A DNA stretch of 43,324 nt from UBA2334 sp049653005 (GCA_049653005.1 JBASFL010000112.1:1-43324), one strand, 5' to 3'; shown: positions 8,239 through 17,124, counted from the first letter of the stretch. The notes: generated by a model from the sequence alone, not told the origin. Numbers and translations: made by a program.

Positions 8239-9204
8239 ATGAAAACACTTCCTCGACTTCTGGCCACGGTTCTGGCCGTTGCAGGCTTGAGCGCACAAGC
8301 CGCCGAGTTTCGTTCGGCAGACATCCACAACGCAGACGACTACCCCACCGTGGTGGCCGTCAAGCGCATGAGCGAGTTGCTGGAAAAAAGCAGCGGTGGC
8401 AAACACAAGATCAAGGTGTTCAACAAAGGCGCGTTGGGCACAGAAAAAGAAACCATCGACCAGGTCAAGATCGGCGCGCTGGAAATGACCCGCGTCAACA
8501 TCAGCCCCATGAACGGTGTGTGCCCCCTGACCCAGGTGCCCACCATGCCCTTCCTGTTCCAATCGGTGGCGCACATGCGCAAGGTGCTGGATGGTGCAGT
8601 CGGTGAGGAAATCCTGAAAAGCTGCGAACCCTTCGGCTTTGTGGGCCTGGCGTTTTACGACAGCGGCGCACGCTCGATTTACGCCAAAAAGCCGGTCAAA
8701 ACCCCGGCCGACACCAAGGGCATGAAGATTCGCGTGCAGCAGTCAGACCTGTGGGTGGCCCTGGTCAGTGCCATGGGCGCCAATGCCACGCCCATGCCTT
8801 ATGGCGAGGTGTACACCGGCCTCAAAACCGGCCTGATTGACGCGGCAGAAAACAACATCCCGTCTTTTGACACCGCCAAACACGCCGAAGCGGTGAAGTT
8901 CTACTCCAAGACCGAACACTCCATGGCCCCCGAAATGCTGCTGTTCAGCAAGGCCGTGTGGGACAAGCTGCCCAAGGCCGAGCAAGACCTGGTTCGGGCG
9001 GCGGCCAAAGAGTCGGTGGCCTTCCAGCGCCAGAAGTGGGACGAGCAGGAAACCAAATCGTTGGCCAACGTCAAGGCAGCGGGCGCACAGATCGTGGACG
9101 TGGACAAGGCCGCCTTCCAGGCCCAGATGGGCCCGGTGTACGAGAAGTTCATGACCTCCGCTGACATGAAGCGCCTGGTCAAAGCGGTGCAAGACACCAA
9201 GTAA
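8239..9204 (+). CDS. TRAP transporter substrate-binding protein (DctP family)
   Basis: The 321-residue periplasmic binding protein has a signal peptide (MKTLPRL..., cleavage near SAQA-AEF at about residue 22). DctP features are visible: LGTEKETIDQVKIGALEM, the FYDSGARSIYAKKPVKTPADTKGMKIRVQ segment that contains the conserved carboxylate-binding Arg, and GLIDAAENN. A GGAG ribosome site precedes the ATG. It is followed by the small and large TRAP membrane subunits, so the transporter is complete. By context it imports glucuronate, galacturonate or an aldarate; several characterised uronate TRAP proteins have this gene context (family knowledge). Confidence 0.9.
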   Translation: MKTLPRLLATVLAVAGLSAQAAEFRSADIHNADDYPTVVAVKRMSELLEKSSGGKHKIKVFNKGALGTEKETIDQVKIGALEMTRVNISPMNGVCPLTQVPTMPFLFQSVAHMRKVLDGAVGEEILKSCEPFGFVGLAFYDSGARSIYAKKPVKTPADTKGMKIRVQQSDLWVALVSAMGANATPMPYGEVYTGLKTGLIDAAENNIPSFDTAKHAEAVKFYSKTEHSMAPEMLLFSKAVWDKLPKAEQDLVRAAAKESVAFQRQKWDEQETKSLANVKAAGAQIVDVDKAAFQAQMGPVYEKFMTSADMKRLVKAVQDTK

Positions 9205-9281
9205 ACGCCACGTCAGCGCCTCAAGCGCCTGGGGCCACCGCCCGCCGGTGGCCCGTTCCACCCCTTCCCACAGGAATTTCC

Positions 9282-9770
9282 ATGTTCACCAAGTTCTGCG
9301 CGGCTGTTTCAAAACTCAGCCTGGCGTTGGCGGTTATCGGTTTGCTGGCGGTCGTGCTGTGTGTGCAGTGGCAGGTGTTGGGGCGCTACGTCCTGAACGA
9401 CACCCCCACCTGGGCCGAATCGCTGGCGTTGCTGCTGGTGCTGTTTGTCACGGCCTTTGGCTTGGCGGTGGGTGTGCGCGATGCCGGGCACATCGGCCTG
9501 GAGTCTTTGGTGGTGCTGTTGCCCCAGGCATGGCAACACCGCATTGAAATTCTCATTCACGTGCTGGTGGCGTTTTTTGGGGTGCTCATGGTGCACAGCG
9601 GGTGGTTGTGGGCATCCCTGAAATGGACAGAAAAGAAAGCCATGTTGCCCGTGCCGGACGGCATTGACTACGTGCCCATCGTCATTGCCGGGGCGCTCAT
9701 CGTGTTGTTTTCGGTGGAGCACATCGTTGCATTGGTGCGTGGCACCGAAGTGGAGCCTGTATGGAACTGA
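9282..9770 (+). CDS. TRAP transporter small permease subunit (DctQ family)
   Basis: The 162-residue integral membrane protein has four predicted transmembrane helices (about residues 13-35, 48-68, 88-108 and 128-150) and the DctQ signature around GRYVLNDTPTWAESLALLL. CAGGA lies 6 bases before the ATG. Its last ten bases overlap the start of the large subunit, indicating translational coupling. It is the second subunit of the sodium-dependent TRAP importer encoded here. Confidence 0.9.
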   Translation: MFTKFCAAVSKLSLALAVIGLLAVVLCVQWQVLGRYVLNDTPTWAESLALLLVLFVTAFGLAVGVRDAGHIGLESLVVLLPQAWQHRIEILIHVLVAFFGVLMVHSGWLWASLKWTEKKAMLPVPDGIDYVPIVIAGALIVLFSVEHIVALVRGTEVEPVWN

Positions 9771-11050
9771 TGATTTTGGCCGGCAGCTTCACGCTGTTTC
9801 TGTTGTTGGGGGTGCCCGTGGCGTTTGCCATTGGCTTGTCTTCTGTGGCCACCATCGTGGCAGCCGGTTTGCCGATTGCCATCGTGTTCCAGAAGATGGT
9901 GGGCGGCATGCAGATTTTCAGCTTCCTGGCCATTCCGTTCTTCGTGTTTGCGGGGGAACTGATGCTGTACGGCGGCATTGCCGACCGCATCGTCAAATTT
10001 GCCAACAGCCTGGTGGGCCACGTGCGCGGTGGCCTGGGCATGAGCAACGTGCTGGGGTGCACCATTTTTGGTGGCGTGGCGGGCTCGCCCCTGGCCGACG
10101 TGTCGGCCATCGGCTCGGTGATGATTCCGCTCATGAAGAAAGAGGGCTACGACGCGGACTACGCCGTGAACGTGACCACCCATGCGGCCCTGGTGGGCGC
10201 CATCATGCCGACCTCGCACAACCTCATCATTTTCACCCTGGCCACCGCCGGCATTGCCTCGGTGAGTGTGCTGGGGCTCATCTTGGCGGGCTTGGTGCCC
10301 GCCATCATCCTCACGCTGTGCAACCTGGCGGCCGCGTACTGGGTGGCGGTCAAACGGGGCTACCCGGTGCGGGGCTCGTTCCCGGGTTGGGCCATGGTGC
10401 TCAGCGCGTTTCTGGCCGCGCTGCCGGGCTTGTTTGTGGTGGTCATCATCCTGGGCGGCATTTTGTCTGGGGTGTTCACGGCCACAGAGTCGGCATCGAT
10501 TGCTGTGGCCTGGGCCTTGTTGGTCACCACCTTTGTGTACCGCAGCCTGTCTTGGCACCACTTCCTCAAGGCCTGCGCCAAGGCCTGCAAAACCACGGGT
10601 GTGGTGCTGCTGCTGATTGGCATTTCCAGCGCGTTTGGCTATTTCATGGCCTTGTATGAAGTGCCGCAAAAAACCGGCGAGCTGATGCAGTCCATCACCT
10701 CCAGCCCTTGGGTCATTTTCCTGATGATCAACGTGCTGCTGTTCATCCTGGGCACGTTCCTGGACATGGCCGCCACCATCCTCATCTGCACGCCCATCTT
10801 CATGCCCATTGCCATGCAGTTCGGCATGGACCCGTTGCAATTCGGCATCGTCATGCTCATCAACTGCGCGCTGGGCCTGAACACCCCGCCGGTCGGGTCG
10901 GTGCAGTTTGTGGGGTGTGCCATCGGGCAGATATCGGTCGGGCAGGTCATGCGCACCATTGCCCCGTTTTACGGCGCGCTGGGGGCCACGCTGTTGCTGG
11001 TGACCTACGTGCCCGGTTTCTCGCTTTGGTTGCCAGGTTTGTTCAAGTGA
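9761..11050 (+). CDS. TRAP transporter large permease subunit (DctM family)
   Basis: The 429-residue membrane protein has about a dozen hydrophobic helices and the DctM hallmarks: VPVAFAIGLSS near the N terminus, IPFFVFAGELM, GCTIFGGVAGSPLADVSAIGSVMIP, and NCALGLNTPPVGS in the C-terminal half. It forms the substrate/Na+ translocation path with the DctQ and DctP homologues just upstream. It overlaps DctQ by 10 bases, and its TGA overlaps the ATG of the following dehydrogenase (TGATG at 11048-11052), so all these genes are likely translated from one message. Confidence 0.93.
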   Translation: MELMILAGSFTLFLLLGVPVAFAIGLSSVATIVAAGLPIAIVFQKMVGGMQIFSFLAIPFFVFAGELMLYGGIADRIVKFANSLVGHVRGGLGMSNVLGCTIFGGVAGSPLADVSAIGSVMIPLMKKEGYDADYAVNVTTHAALVGAIMPTSHNLIIFTLATAGIASVSVLGLILAGLVPAIILTLCNLAAAYWVAVKRGYPVRGSFPGWAMVLSAFLAALPGLFVVVIILGGILSGVFTATESASIAVAWALLVTTFVYRSLSWHHFLKACAKACKTTGVVLLLIGISSAFGYFMALYEVPQKTGELMQSITSSPWVIFLMINVLLFILGTFLDMAATILICTPIFMPIAMQFGMDPLQFGIVMLINCALGLNTPPVGSVQFVGCAIGQISVGQVMRTIAPFYGALGATLLLVTYVPGFSLWLPGLFK

Positions 11051-12006
11051 TGCCTCCCATGCCCCCCACCACCGTCCTCAACACCGGTCGCCTGCCGCCC
11101 GCGCTGGTGCAGCGCCTGCAGGCACAACACCACTACCTCGACCTGGCCACCGCCACCGACCGTGCCGCCTTTCTGGCCGAGCACGGTCCCCGCGTGCGTG
11201 CCGTGGTCACCTCGGCCGCCATGGGCATTGACGCGGACACGCTGGCCGCGTTGCCCAATGTGCAAGTCATTTCCAGCTTTGGCGTGGGGCTGGACAAACT
11301 GCCCCTGGCCGCCGCAGCCGCGCGCGGCATTGCTGTGGGTTACACCCCCGATGTGCTCAACGACTGTGTGGCCGACATGGGCTTTGGCCTGTTGTTTGAC
11401 GTGATGCGCCGCATCACCAGCGCCGACCGTTTTTTGCGCGCGGGCAACTGGGCGGCGGGGCAGCTGCCACCGCTGTCGCGCAGGGTCAGCGGGGCCAAAC
11501 TGGGCATTGTGGGTTTTGGGCGCATTGGCCAAACCATTGCCCGGCGCGCCAGCGGGTTTGACATGGCGGTGCGCTACCACACCCGCCGCCCGGTGGCCGA
11601 CACAGCTGTGGCGCACGAGCCCTCGCTGCTGGCCTTGGCGCAGTGGTGCGATGTGCTGATGGTCATCGTGTCGGGCGGGCCTGCCACCCGCCACCTCATC
11701 AACGCCGAGGTGCTGGACGCCTTGGGGCCGCAGGGCTTTCTGGTCAACGTGGCCCGTGGCTCGGTGGTGGACGAACAAGCGCTGGTGCTGGCCTTGCAGC
11801 AGGGCCGCATTGCCGGTGCGGGGCTCGATGTGTTCGAGGCCGAACCGCAAGTGCCCCACGGGCTGCTGGCCATGGACCAGGTGGTGCTGCAACCCCACGT
11901 GGCCAGCGCCACCCAGGAAACCCGCGCCGCCATGGCCCAGCGGGTGTGGGACAACCTGGACAGCTTCCTGACCACCGGCCAACTGGTGAGCGCCGCCCCC
12001 ACCTGA
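11050..12006 (+). CDS. D-2-hydroxyacid dehydrogenase (glyoxylate/hydroxypyruvate reductase type)
   Basis: The 318-residue D-isomer-specific 2-hydroxyacid dehydrogenase has a substrate-domain N terminus, an NAD(P)-binding motif GIVGFGRIGQ, then NVARGSVVDEQAL with the catalytic Arg, the Glu in FEAEPQVP, and the catalytic His in LQPHVASATQETR. The start overlaps the preceding stop (TGATG). Family members reduce glyoxylate, hydroxypyruvate or related 2-keto acids. In this operon it may act on a side product such as hydroxypyruvate or tartronate semialdehyde (inference). It is the last gene before the hairpin at 12007-12042. Confidence 0.88.
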   Translation: MPPMPPTTVLNTGRLPPALVQRLQAQHHYLDLATATDRAAFLAEHGPRVRAVVTSAAMGIDADTLAALPNVQVISSFGVGLDKLPLAAAAARGIAVGYTPDVLNDCVADMGFGLLFDVMRRITSADRFLRAGNWAAGQLPPLSRRVSGAKLGIVGFGRIGQTIARRASGFDMAVRYHTRRPVADTAVAHEPSLLALAQWCDVLMVIVSGGPATRHLINAEVLDALGPQGFLVNVARGSVVDEQALVLALQQGRIAGAGLDVFEAEPQVPHGLLAMDQVVLQPHVASATQETRAAMAQRVWDNLDSFLTTGQLVSAAPT

Positions 12007-12042
12007 GCGGCCACGCCCGGCGCTTCGGCGCCACCTGGCCGC
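12007..12042 (+). terminator. Hairpin after the uronate/TRAP operon, terminator-like
   Basis: A two-step stem starts right after the stop of the dehydrogenase gene. The outer arms are GCGGCCA (12007-12013) and TGGCCGC (12036-12042). The inner arms are GGCGC (12019-12023) and GCGCC (12028-12032), closing a TTCG tetraloop. Only a short CTTT follows, so it is not a strong U-tract terminator, but it may end or stabilise the message before the GntR gene. Confidence 0.5.
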
Positions 12043-12073
12043 ACGCGCCTTTGTTGGTACAGTGACGCCCGCC

Positions 12074-12802
12074 ATGAACACCGAACACCCCCTGCGCCGC
12101 CGCCCCCGCACCTTGGCCCTGGAATTGGTGGAGGCGTTGGGCGACCGCATCCGTGACGGACGCCTGCCCGTGGGGGCCAAGCTGCCCACCGAAGCGGCCA
12201 TCATGGGCGAGTTCGAAGTCAGCCGCACGGTTGTGCGCGAAGCCATTTCCAAACTGCAGGCGGGCGGGCTTGTTGAGACGCGCCACGGCATCGGCACCTT
12301 TGTGCTGGGCCTGGGCCAGGCGCCGGGTTTCAAGATCAGCCCCGAGCAGTTCAGCACGCTGCGCGACGTGATTGCGGTGCTGGAGCTGCGCATCGGCGTG
12401 GAAACCGAAGCGGCCGCGCTGGCCGCCCAGCGCCGCACCGACGCCAACCTGACCGCCATGCGCAGCGCGCTGGACGCCATGGTTCAGGCGGTGGACGAGG
12501 GGCGTGACGCGGTGACGCACGACTTTCAGTTCCACCTGGAAATTGCCCGCGCCACCCAAAACGGCCACTTTGCCGAACTCATGGGCACGCTGGGCAGCAT
12601 GATCATTCCGCGTGCGCGGCTGGCGCCGGTCGAGCCCCCCAGCACCGAACACCGCCAGTACCTGCGCTGGGTGAACGGGGAGCACGAAAGCATTTTTGAC
12701 GCCATCGCCGCGCAAGACCCGGACGCCGCCCGTGCGGCCATGCGCACCCACCTGGCCAACAGCCGCGAACGCCGCCGCCGTGCCCAGGCCGACGCGGCCT
12801 GA
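12074..12802 (+). CDS. GntR-family regulator, FadR/FCD subfamily
   Basis: This 242-residue protein has an N-terminal winged helix (about residues 12-78; LPTEAAIMGEFEVSRTVVREAISKLQAGGLVETRHGIGTFV is the family core) and a C-terminal all-helical FCD ligand domain with metal-site candidates (Asp/His in HDFQFHLEIA and the later HESIFDAI and MRTHL histidines). The ATG at 12074 is preferred; a GTG at 12062 would add four residues, and neither has a clear ribosome site. FCD regulators usually sense sugar acids. It probably acts at the GTTGTA-N8-TACAAC palindrome (12865-12884) upstream of the receptor/garL/garR operon. Confidence 0.88.
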   Translation: MNTEHPLRRRPRTLALELVEALGDRIRDGRLPVGAKLPTEAAIMGEFEVSRTVVREAISKLQAGGLVETRHGIGTFVLGLGQAPGFKISPEQFSTLRDVIAVLELRIGVETEAAALAAQRRTDANLTAMRSALDAMVQAVDEGRDAVTHDFQFHLEIARATQNGHFAELMGTLGSMIIPRARLAPVEPPSTEHRQYLRWVNGEHESIFDAIAAQDPDAARAAMRTHLANSRERRRRAQADAA

Positions 12803-12864
12803 TTCCCCAGTTTTCTTTGGTCTTGGTTGATGGGTGTTTACCCCTATTCTTGGGCAGAGGCTTT

Positions 12865-12884
12865 GTTGTACGATGACATACAAC
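12865..12884. promoter_or_regulatory. Palindromic site, probable GntR/FadR-type operator
   Basis: GTTGTA-N8-TACAAC is a 20-bp inverted repeat in the 217-base gap between the FCD regulator and the second Bug receptor. The half-sites resemble the TTGTA..TACAA type common for FadR-subfamily proteins. It lies about 135 bases before the start at 13020. The rest of the gap (12885-13019) shows no other clear signal apart from the ribosome site GGAGAC before 13020. Confidence 0.55.
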
Positions 12885-13019
12885 ATGGGCGGGATAAAGG
12901 TGCTTTTTGAGCACAGGCAACCCGCACACCCATGAAATTAATAGCTGAACAACCACGCCCATAAAGCGGTAGGGGTTGATTTGGCTTGAAAAATCACCCC
13001 AACCACCCGGAGACACCCC

Positions 13020-14009
13020 ATGAGCCTGAACCGACGCCACCTGCTGGGCGCTGCCGCTGTGCTGTGCAGCATTGGCACCCACACCGCCGCCAATGCCGCC
13101 ACCGCTGCTGCGCCTGCCTGGCCCACCAAGCCCTTGCGCATCGTGGTGCCGTACCCACCCGGTGGGTCGTCGGACATCATTGCCCGCGCCATCAGCCAGG
13201 TGCTGTCTGAATCGCTGAAGCAATCGGTGATCGTGGAAAACAAACCCGGTGCCAACGGCAACCTGGGGTCAGACGCCGTGGCCAAGGCCGCGCCCGATGG
13301 GTACACCCTGCTGCTGTGCGACACCGGCGCGCTGGCCATCAGCCCCTCGGTGTATTCCAAGCTGGCGTTCGACCCGTCCAAAGACCTGCGCGGCGTCACC
13401 ATGCTGGCCTATTCGCCCCACCTGTTGGCGGTGCACCCCTCGGTCAAGGCCAACAACCTGCAAGAGCTGGTGGCGCTGTCCAAACAGCAGCCCATCAACT
13501 TTGCCGTCACGGCCACCGGCAGCGCGCCCCACCTGGCCGGTGTGGCCGTGGAGCGAGCCACCGGCGCCAAGTGGCAATACGTGCCCTACAAAGGCGGCGT
13601 GCAGGCCATTCAAGACACCATGGCCGGCCACACCCAGGTGCTGATGAACGGCATGCTGGCCACCTGGCCCCAGGTGCAGGCGGGCAAGCTCAAGGTGCTG
13701 GGCGTGTCGCGCAAGGGCCGCATGCCCCTGATTGGCGACGTGCCCACCATTGCCGAGCAAGGCGTGGCCGGGTTCGAGTCCGGCACCTGGCAGGGCGTGC
13801 TGGTGCCCAAAGGCACGCCCGATGCGGTGGTGCAGCGCCTGAACACCGAACTCATCAAAGCCATTCGCAGCCCCGACATCCGCGCCAAGCTGGCAGGGCA
13901 GGGGGCCGAAGTGGTCACCATGACCCCCGCCGAGCAAGACCGCATGTTTGAAACCGAGCGCGCCCGCTGGGCCGCGCTGGTGAAAGAAGCCCACATCCGC
14001 GCCGACTGA
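13020..14009 (+). CDS. Bug-family (TctC) receptor, second copy
   Basis: This 329-residue periplasmic receptor has a twin-arginine-like N terminus (NRRHLLGAAA) and cleavage near ANA or AAA at about residue 26-30. The Bug motifs VPYPPGGSSDIIAR, VENKPGANGNLGSDAVAKAAPDGYTLL and YVPYKGGVQAIQDTMAGH are present. It is clearly a paralogue of the receptor at 4117 but not a recent duplicate. It heads the garL-garR-glycerate kinase operon with GGAGAC before its ATG. Again no TctAB permease is visible nearby. The ligand is unknown; an aldarate or related acid is plausible from context. Confidence 0.9.
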   Translation: MSLNRRHLLGAAAVLCSIGTHTAANAATAAAPAWPTKPLRIVVPYPPGGSSDIIARAISQVLSESLKQSVIVENKPGANGNLGSDAVAKAAPDGYTLLLCDTGALAISPSVYSKLAFDPSKDLRGVTMLAYSPHLLAVHPSVKANNLQELVALSKQQPINFAVTATGSAPHLAGVAVERATGAKWQYVPYKGGVQAIQDTMAGHTQVLMNGMLATWPQVQAGKLKVLGVSRKGRMPLIGDVPTIAEQGVAGFESGTWQGVLVPKGTPDAVVQRLNTELIKAIRSPDIRAKLAGQGAEVVTMTPAEQDRMFETERARWAALVKEAHIRAD

Positions 14010-14029
14010 TTTTTTGCTGCCCCAATGCC

Positions 14030-14836
14030 ATGACCACCCCCTACCAACCCTTCCCCAACCTGTTCCGCCAGAACCTGCTGGCGGGCCAACCGCTGATTGG
14101 CTGCTGGCTGTCACTGGGCAGCCCCATCACCACCGAGGTGGTGGGCGTGGCTGGTTTCGATTGGCTGCTGCTCGATGCCGAGCACGCACCCAACGACGTG
14201 CTCAGCCTCATTCCCCAGCTCATGGCGCTGAAAGACAGCCCCAGCGCCCCCGTGGTGCGCCCGCCGTGGAACGATTCGGTGCTCATCAAACGGCTGCTGG
14301 ACGCCGGGTTTCACAACTTCCTCATCCCCATGGTGGAGAGCGCCGAGCAGGCCCAGGCCGCTGTGTCGGCCACCCGTTACCCGCCGCAGGGCATTCGGGG
14401 GGTGTCGGTGTCGCACCGGGGCAACCGCTATGGGGCCGAAGCCGGTTACTTCACCCAGGTGAACGACCACGTGGCCGTGCTGGTGCAAATTGAAACCCGC
14501 GCCGGTGTGGCCGCTGCGGCCGACATTGCGGCTGTGGACGGGGTGGACTGCCTGTTCATCGGCCCCAGCGACCTGGCCGCCGCCTACGGCCACCTGGGCA
14601 ACCCCGGCCACCCCGAGGTGCAAGCGGCCATTGCCCAGGTGCAGGCCGCCGCCAAGGCTGCAGGCAAGCCCACCGGCATTTTGTCGCCCGCCGAGGCCGA
14701 TGCCCGCCGCTACCTGGCCCAGGGCATCACCTTCGTGGGCGTGGGCAGCGACCTGGGTGTGCTGCGCATGCAAACCCAGGCACTGGCCGACAAATTTCGC
14801 AACCCCACTGCGGGGCCCATTGCCGCGCAATATTGA
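14030..14836 (+). CDS. garL: 5-keto-4-deoxy-D-glucarate aldolase (HpcH/HpaI family)
   Basis: The 268-residue class II aldolase matches E. coli GarL closely, with GCWLSLGSPITTEVVG, FDWLLLDAEHAPND (catalytic His52), PVVRPPWND (phosphate/carboxylate-binding Arg), FLIPMVESAEQA, RYPPQGIRGVSVSHR, the metal ligand Glu in VQIETRAG and the metal ligand Asp in FIGPSDLAAA. It cleaves 5-keto-4-deoxy-D-glucarate to pyruvate and tartronate semialdehyde. It lies 20 bases after the receptor gene and 21 bases before garR, so the operon order follows the pathway. The product name is well supported by sequence and context together. Confidence 0.93.
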   Translation: MTTPYQPFPNLFRQNLLAGQPLIGCWLSLGSPITTEVVGVAGFDWLLLDAEHAPNDVLSLIPQLMALKDSPSAPVVRPPWNDSVLIKRLLDAGFHNFLIPMVESAEQAQAAVSATRYPPQGIRGVSVSHRGNRYGAEAGYFTQVNDHVAVLVQIETRAGVAAAADIAAVDGVDCLFIGPSDLAAAYGHLGNPGHPEVQAAIAQVQAAAKAAGKPTGILSPAEADARRYLAQGITFVGVGSDLGVLRMQTQALADKFRNPTAGPIAAQY

Positions 14837-14857
14837 TTTTTCAGAAAGACGTTTTTC

Positions 14858-15769
14858 ATGACCGTTACCGCACAAAAACTGGGTTTCATTGGCCTGGGCA
14901 TCATGGGCGCGCCCATGGCGCAACACCTCATTGCCGCCGGCCACACCGTGTTTGTGAACACCCGTGGCCAAGTGCCCGCCGACATTGCAGCCACCACCGC
15001 CACGGTGTGCGCCAGCGCCGCTGACGTGGCCGCCCAGGCCGACGTGATCTTCCTGATGGTGCCCGACACCCCCGACGTGGAGCAGGTGCTGTTCGCCGCT
15101 GGCGGCGTGGCCGAAGGTTTGAAGGTCAACGGCGGTGCAGGCAAAACCGTGGTGGACATGAGCAGCATCAGCCCCATGGCCACCAAGCAGTTCGCCGCCC
15201 ACATCAACGCCCTGGGGGCCGACTACATCGACGCCCCGGTCAGCGGCGGCGAAGTGGGCGCCAAGGCCGCCAGCCTCACCATCATGTGTGGTGGCTCGCA
15301 AGCCGCGTTTGACCGCGTGTTGCCCCTGCTGTCGCTGATGGGCAAAAACATCACCCTGGTGGGCGGCAATGGCGATGGGCAAACCACCAAGGTGGCCAAC
15401 CAGATCATCGTGGCGCTGAACATTGCCGCCGTGGGCGAAGCCCTGCTGTTTGCCAGCAAAGCCGGTGCCGACCCCGCCAAGGTGCGCCAGGCGCTGATGG
15501 GCGGCTTTGCCGCCAGCCGCATTTTGGAAGTGCATGGCGAGCGCATGGTCAAGCGCACCTTCAACCCTGGTTTTCGCATCAAACTGCACCAGAAAGACCT
15601 GAACCTGGCCCTGCAAGGCGCACGCGAACTGGGCGTGGCCCTGCCCCAAACCGCCGGTGCCGCCCAGCTGATGGGCGTGTGCGCCGCCAACGGCATGGCC
15701 GACCTGGACCACTCGGCCCTGGTGAAAGCGTTGGAGCTGATGGCCGGTCACGACGTGGCCAAGGCCTGA
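14858..15769 (+). CDS. garR: Tartronate semialdehyde reductase
   Basis: This 303-residue beta-hydroxyacid dehydrogenase (3-HIBADH superfamily) has the N-terminal NAD(P) motif GFIGLGIMGAPMAQHL, the substrate-binding DAPVSGGEVGAKAASLTIMCGG, and the catalytic Lys in GDGQTTKVANQIIV. GarR/GlxR proteins are about 290-295 residues, so the length fits. It reduces tartronate semialdehyde, the product of the adjacent aldolase, to D-glycerate. AGAAAGA lies upstream of the ATG. The next gene, glycerate kinase, begins 6 bases after its stop. Confidence 0.93.
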   Translation: MTVTAQKLGFIGLGIMGAPMAQHLIAAGHTVFVNTRGQVPADIAATTATVCASAADVAAQADVIFLMVPDTPDVEQVLFAAGGVAEGLKVNGGAGKTVVDMSSISPMATKQFAAHINALGADYIDAPVSGGEVGAKAASLTIMCGGSQAAFDRVLPLLSLMGKNITLVGGNGDGQTTKVANQIIVALNIAAVGEALLFASKAGADPAKVRQALMGGFAASRILEVHGERMVKRTFNPGFRIKLHQKDLNLALQGARELGVALPQTAGAAQLMGVCAANGMADLDHSALVKALELMAGHDVAKA

Positions 15770-15775
15770 ACACGC

Positions 15776-17074
15776 ATGGCGGACACCGACCACCGCGCTC
15801 TGTTGCGCAGCCTGTTTGACGCGGCAGTGGCCGCTGCCCAGCCCGCGCTGTGCCTGCCCCCGCACCTGCCGCCGCCGCCCAAAGGGCGCACGGTGGTCAT
15901 TGGGGCGGGCAAGGCGTCTGCCGCCATGGCGGCGGCGCTGGAGGCGCATTGGGCCGGCCCCACCGACCGGCTGAGTGGCCTGGTGGTCACCCGCTACGGG
16001 CATGCCGTGCCCTGCCAGCACATTGAAATTGTGGAAGCCGCCCACCCTGTGCCCGACGCCGCAGGCGAACACGCCAGCGCCCGCATCTGGCGCCTGGTGC
16101 AAGGCCTCACGGCCGATGACTTGGTGATTGCCCTCATCTCCGGTGGCGGCTCGTCGCTGCTGGTGGCCCCGGGCGACGGGCTGACGCTGGCGCACAAACA
16201 GGCCATCAACAGCGCGCTGCTGCAAAGCGGTGCCAGCATTTCAGAGATGAACTGCGTGCGCCGCCACCTGTCTGCCATCAAAGGCGGGCGGCTGGCTGCC
16301 GCTTGCCACCCGGCGCCGGTGTGCACACTGCTGCTGTCAGACGTGCCGGGCGACGACCCGGCCAACATCGCATCCGGCCCCACCGTGGCCGATGCCACCA
16401 CCTGCGCCGACGCGCTGGCCATTGTGGAGCGCTACCAGCTGCCCCTGCCGCCTGCCGCGCGCAAGCTGCTGACCAGTGGCCAGGGCGAAACCGTCAAGCC
16501 CGGCGATGCGCGGCTGGCCGGGCACCAGGTGCGCATGGTGGCCACACCGCAAATGGCACTGGAGGCGGCGGCCTGCGTGGCCCGCGCTGCAGGCTACACC
16601 CCGCACATACTGGGCGACAGCCTGGAGGGCGAGGCCCGCGACGTGGGCAAAACCCTGGCCGGTGTGGCCCGCCAGGTGGTGCTGCACGGCCAGCCGTTCA
16701 CGCCACCGTGTGTGCTGCTGTCGGGTGGCGAAACCACCGTCACCCTGCGCAGCCACAACAGCAACAACATGGCCCAGCGCGGCATGGGCGGGCGCAACGT
16801 GGAGTGGCTGCTGTCACTCGCCGTGGCGCTGGACGGCCTGCCCCGCGTGCACGCCCTGGCGGGCGACACCGACGGCGTGGACGGTGCGGGCGACCTGGCC
16901 GGTGCCACCACCGCCCCCGACACCCTGGCCCGCGCCTGGGCCCTGGGCGTGAACCCGCGTGCCAGCCTGGACCACAACGACGGCCACGGCTTTTTTGACC
17001 GCCTGGGTGATTCGGTGTTCACCGGCCCCACGTTGACCAATGTGAACGACTTTCGGGCCATTTTGATCGACTGA
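15776..17074 (+). CDS. Glycerate kinase (glycerate 2-kinase, MOFRL family)
   Basis: This 432-residue GckA/TtuD-type kinase has an N-terminal DUF4147 domain (VVIGAGKASAAMA; ALISGGGSSLL; INCVRRHLS-like segment SEMNCVRRHLSAIKGG; LLLSDVPGDDPANIASGPT) and a C-terminal MOFRL domain (LSGGETTVTLR, GMGGRNVEWLL, AGDTDGVDGAGDLAGA). It phosphorylates D-glycerate to 2-phosphoglycerate and completes the route from aldarates into central metabolism. It is the last gene of the operon. A convergent LysR gene ends 50 bases downstream; no classical terminator was seen in that gap. Confidence 0.92.
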   Translation: MADTDHRALLRSLFDAAVAAAQPALCLPPHLPPPPKGRTVVIGAGKASAAMAAALEAHWAGPTDRLSGLVVTRYGHAVPCQHIEIVEAAHPVPDAAGEHASARIWRLVQGLTADDLVIALISGGGSSLLVAPGDGLTLAHKQAINSALLQSGASISEMNCVRRHLSAIKGGRLAAACHPAPVCTLLLSDVPGDDPANIASGPTVADATTCADALAIVERYQLPLPPAARKLLTSGQGETVKPGDARLAGHQVRMVATPQMALEAAACVARAAGYTPHILGDSLEGEARDVGKTLAGVARQVVLHGQPFTPPCVLLSGGETTVTLRSHNSNNMAQRGMGGRNVEWLLSLAVALDGLPRVHALAGDTDGVDGAGDLAGATTAPDTLARAWALGVNPRASLDHNDGHGFFDRLGDSVFTGPTLTNVNDFRAILID

Positions 17075-17124
17075 AACCATAGCTTAAAAGCCAATGTGGG
17101 CAAGCGATGGGTGCCAAAAAAGCT

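Noticed and set aside
12950..13010. Possible riboswitch or structured leader before the second Bug receptor
   Set aside because: Only short stems are visible and no known riboswitch core could be matched by eye.
14111..16225. Very long leftward open frame opposite garL, garR and the kinase gene
   Set aside because: Its translation is His/Gly/Gln-rich low-complexity sequence with no family features; it is the antisense shadow of GC-rich genes that are well supported on the other strand.
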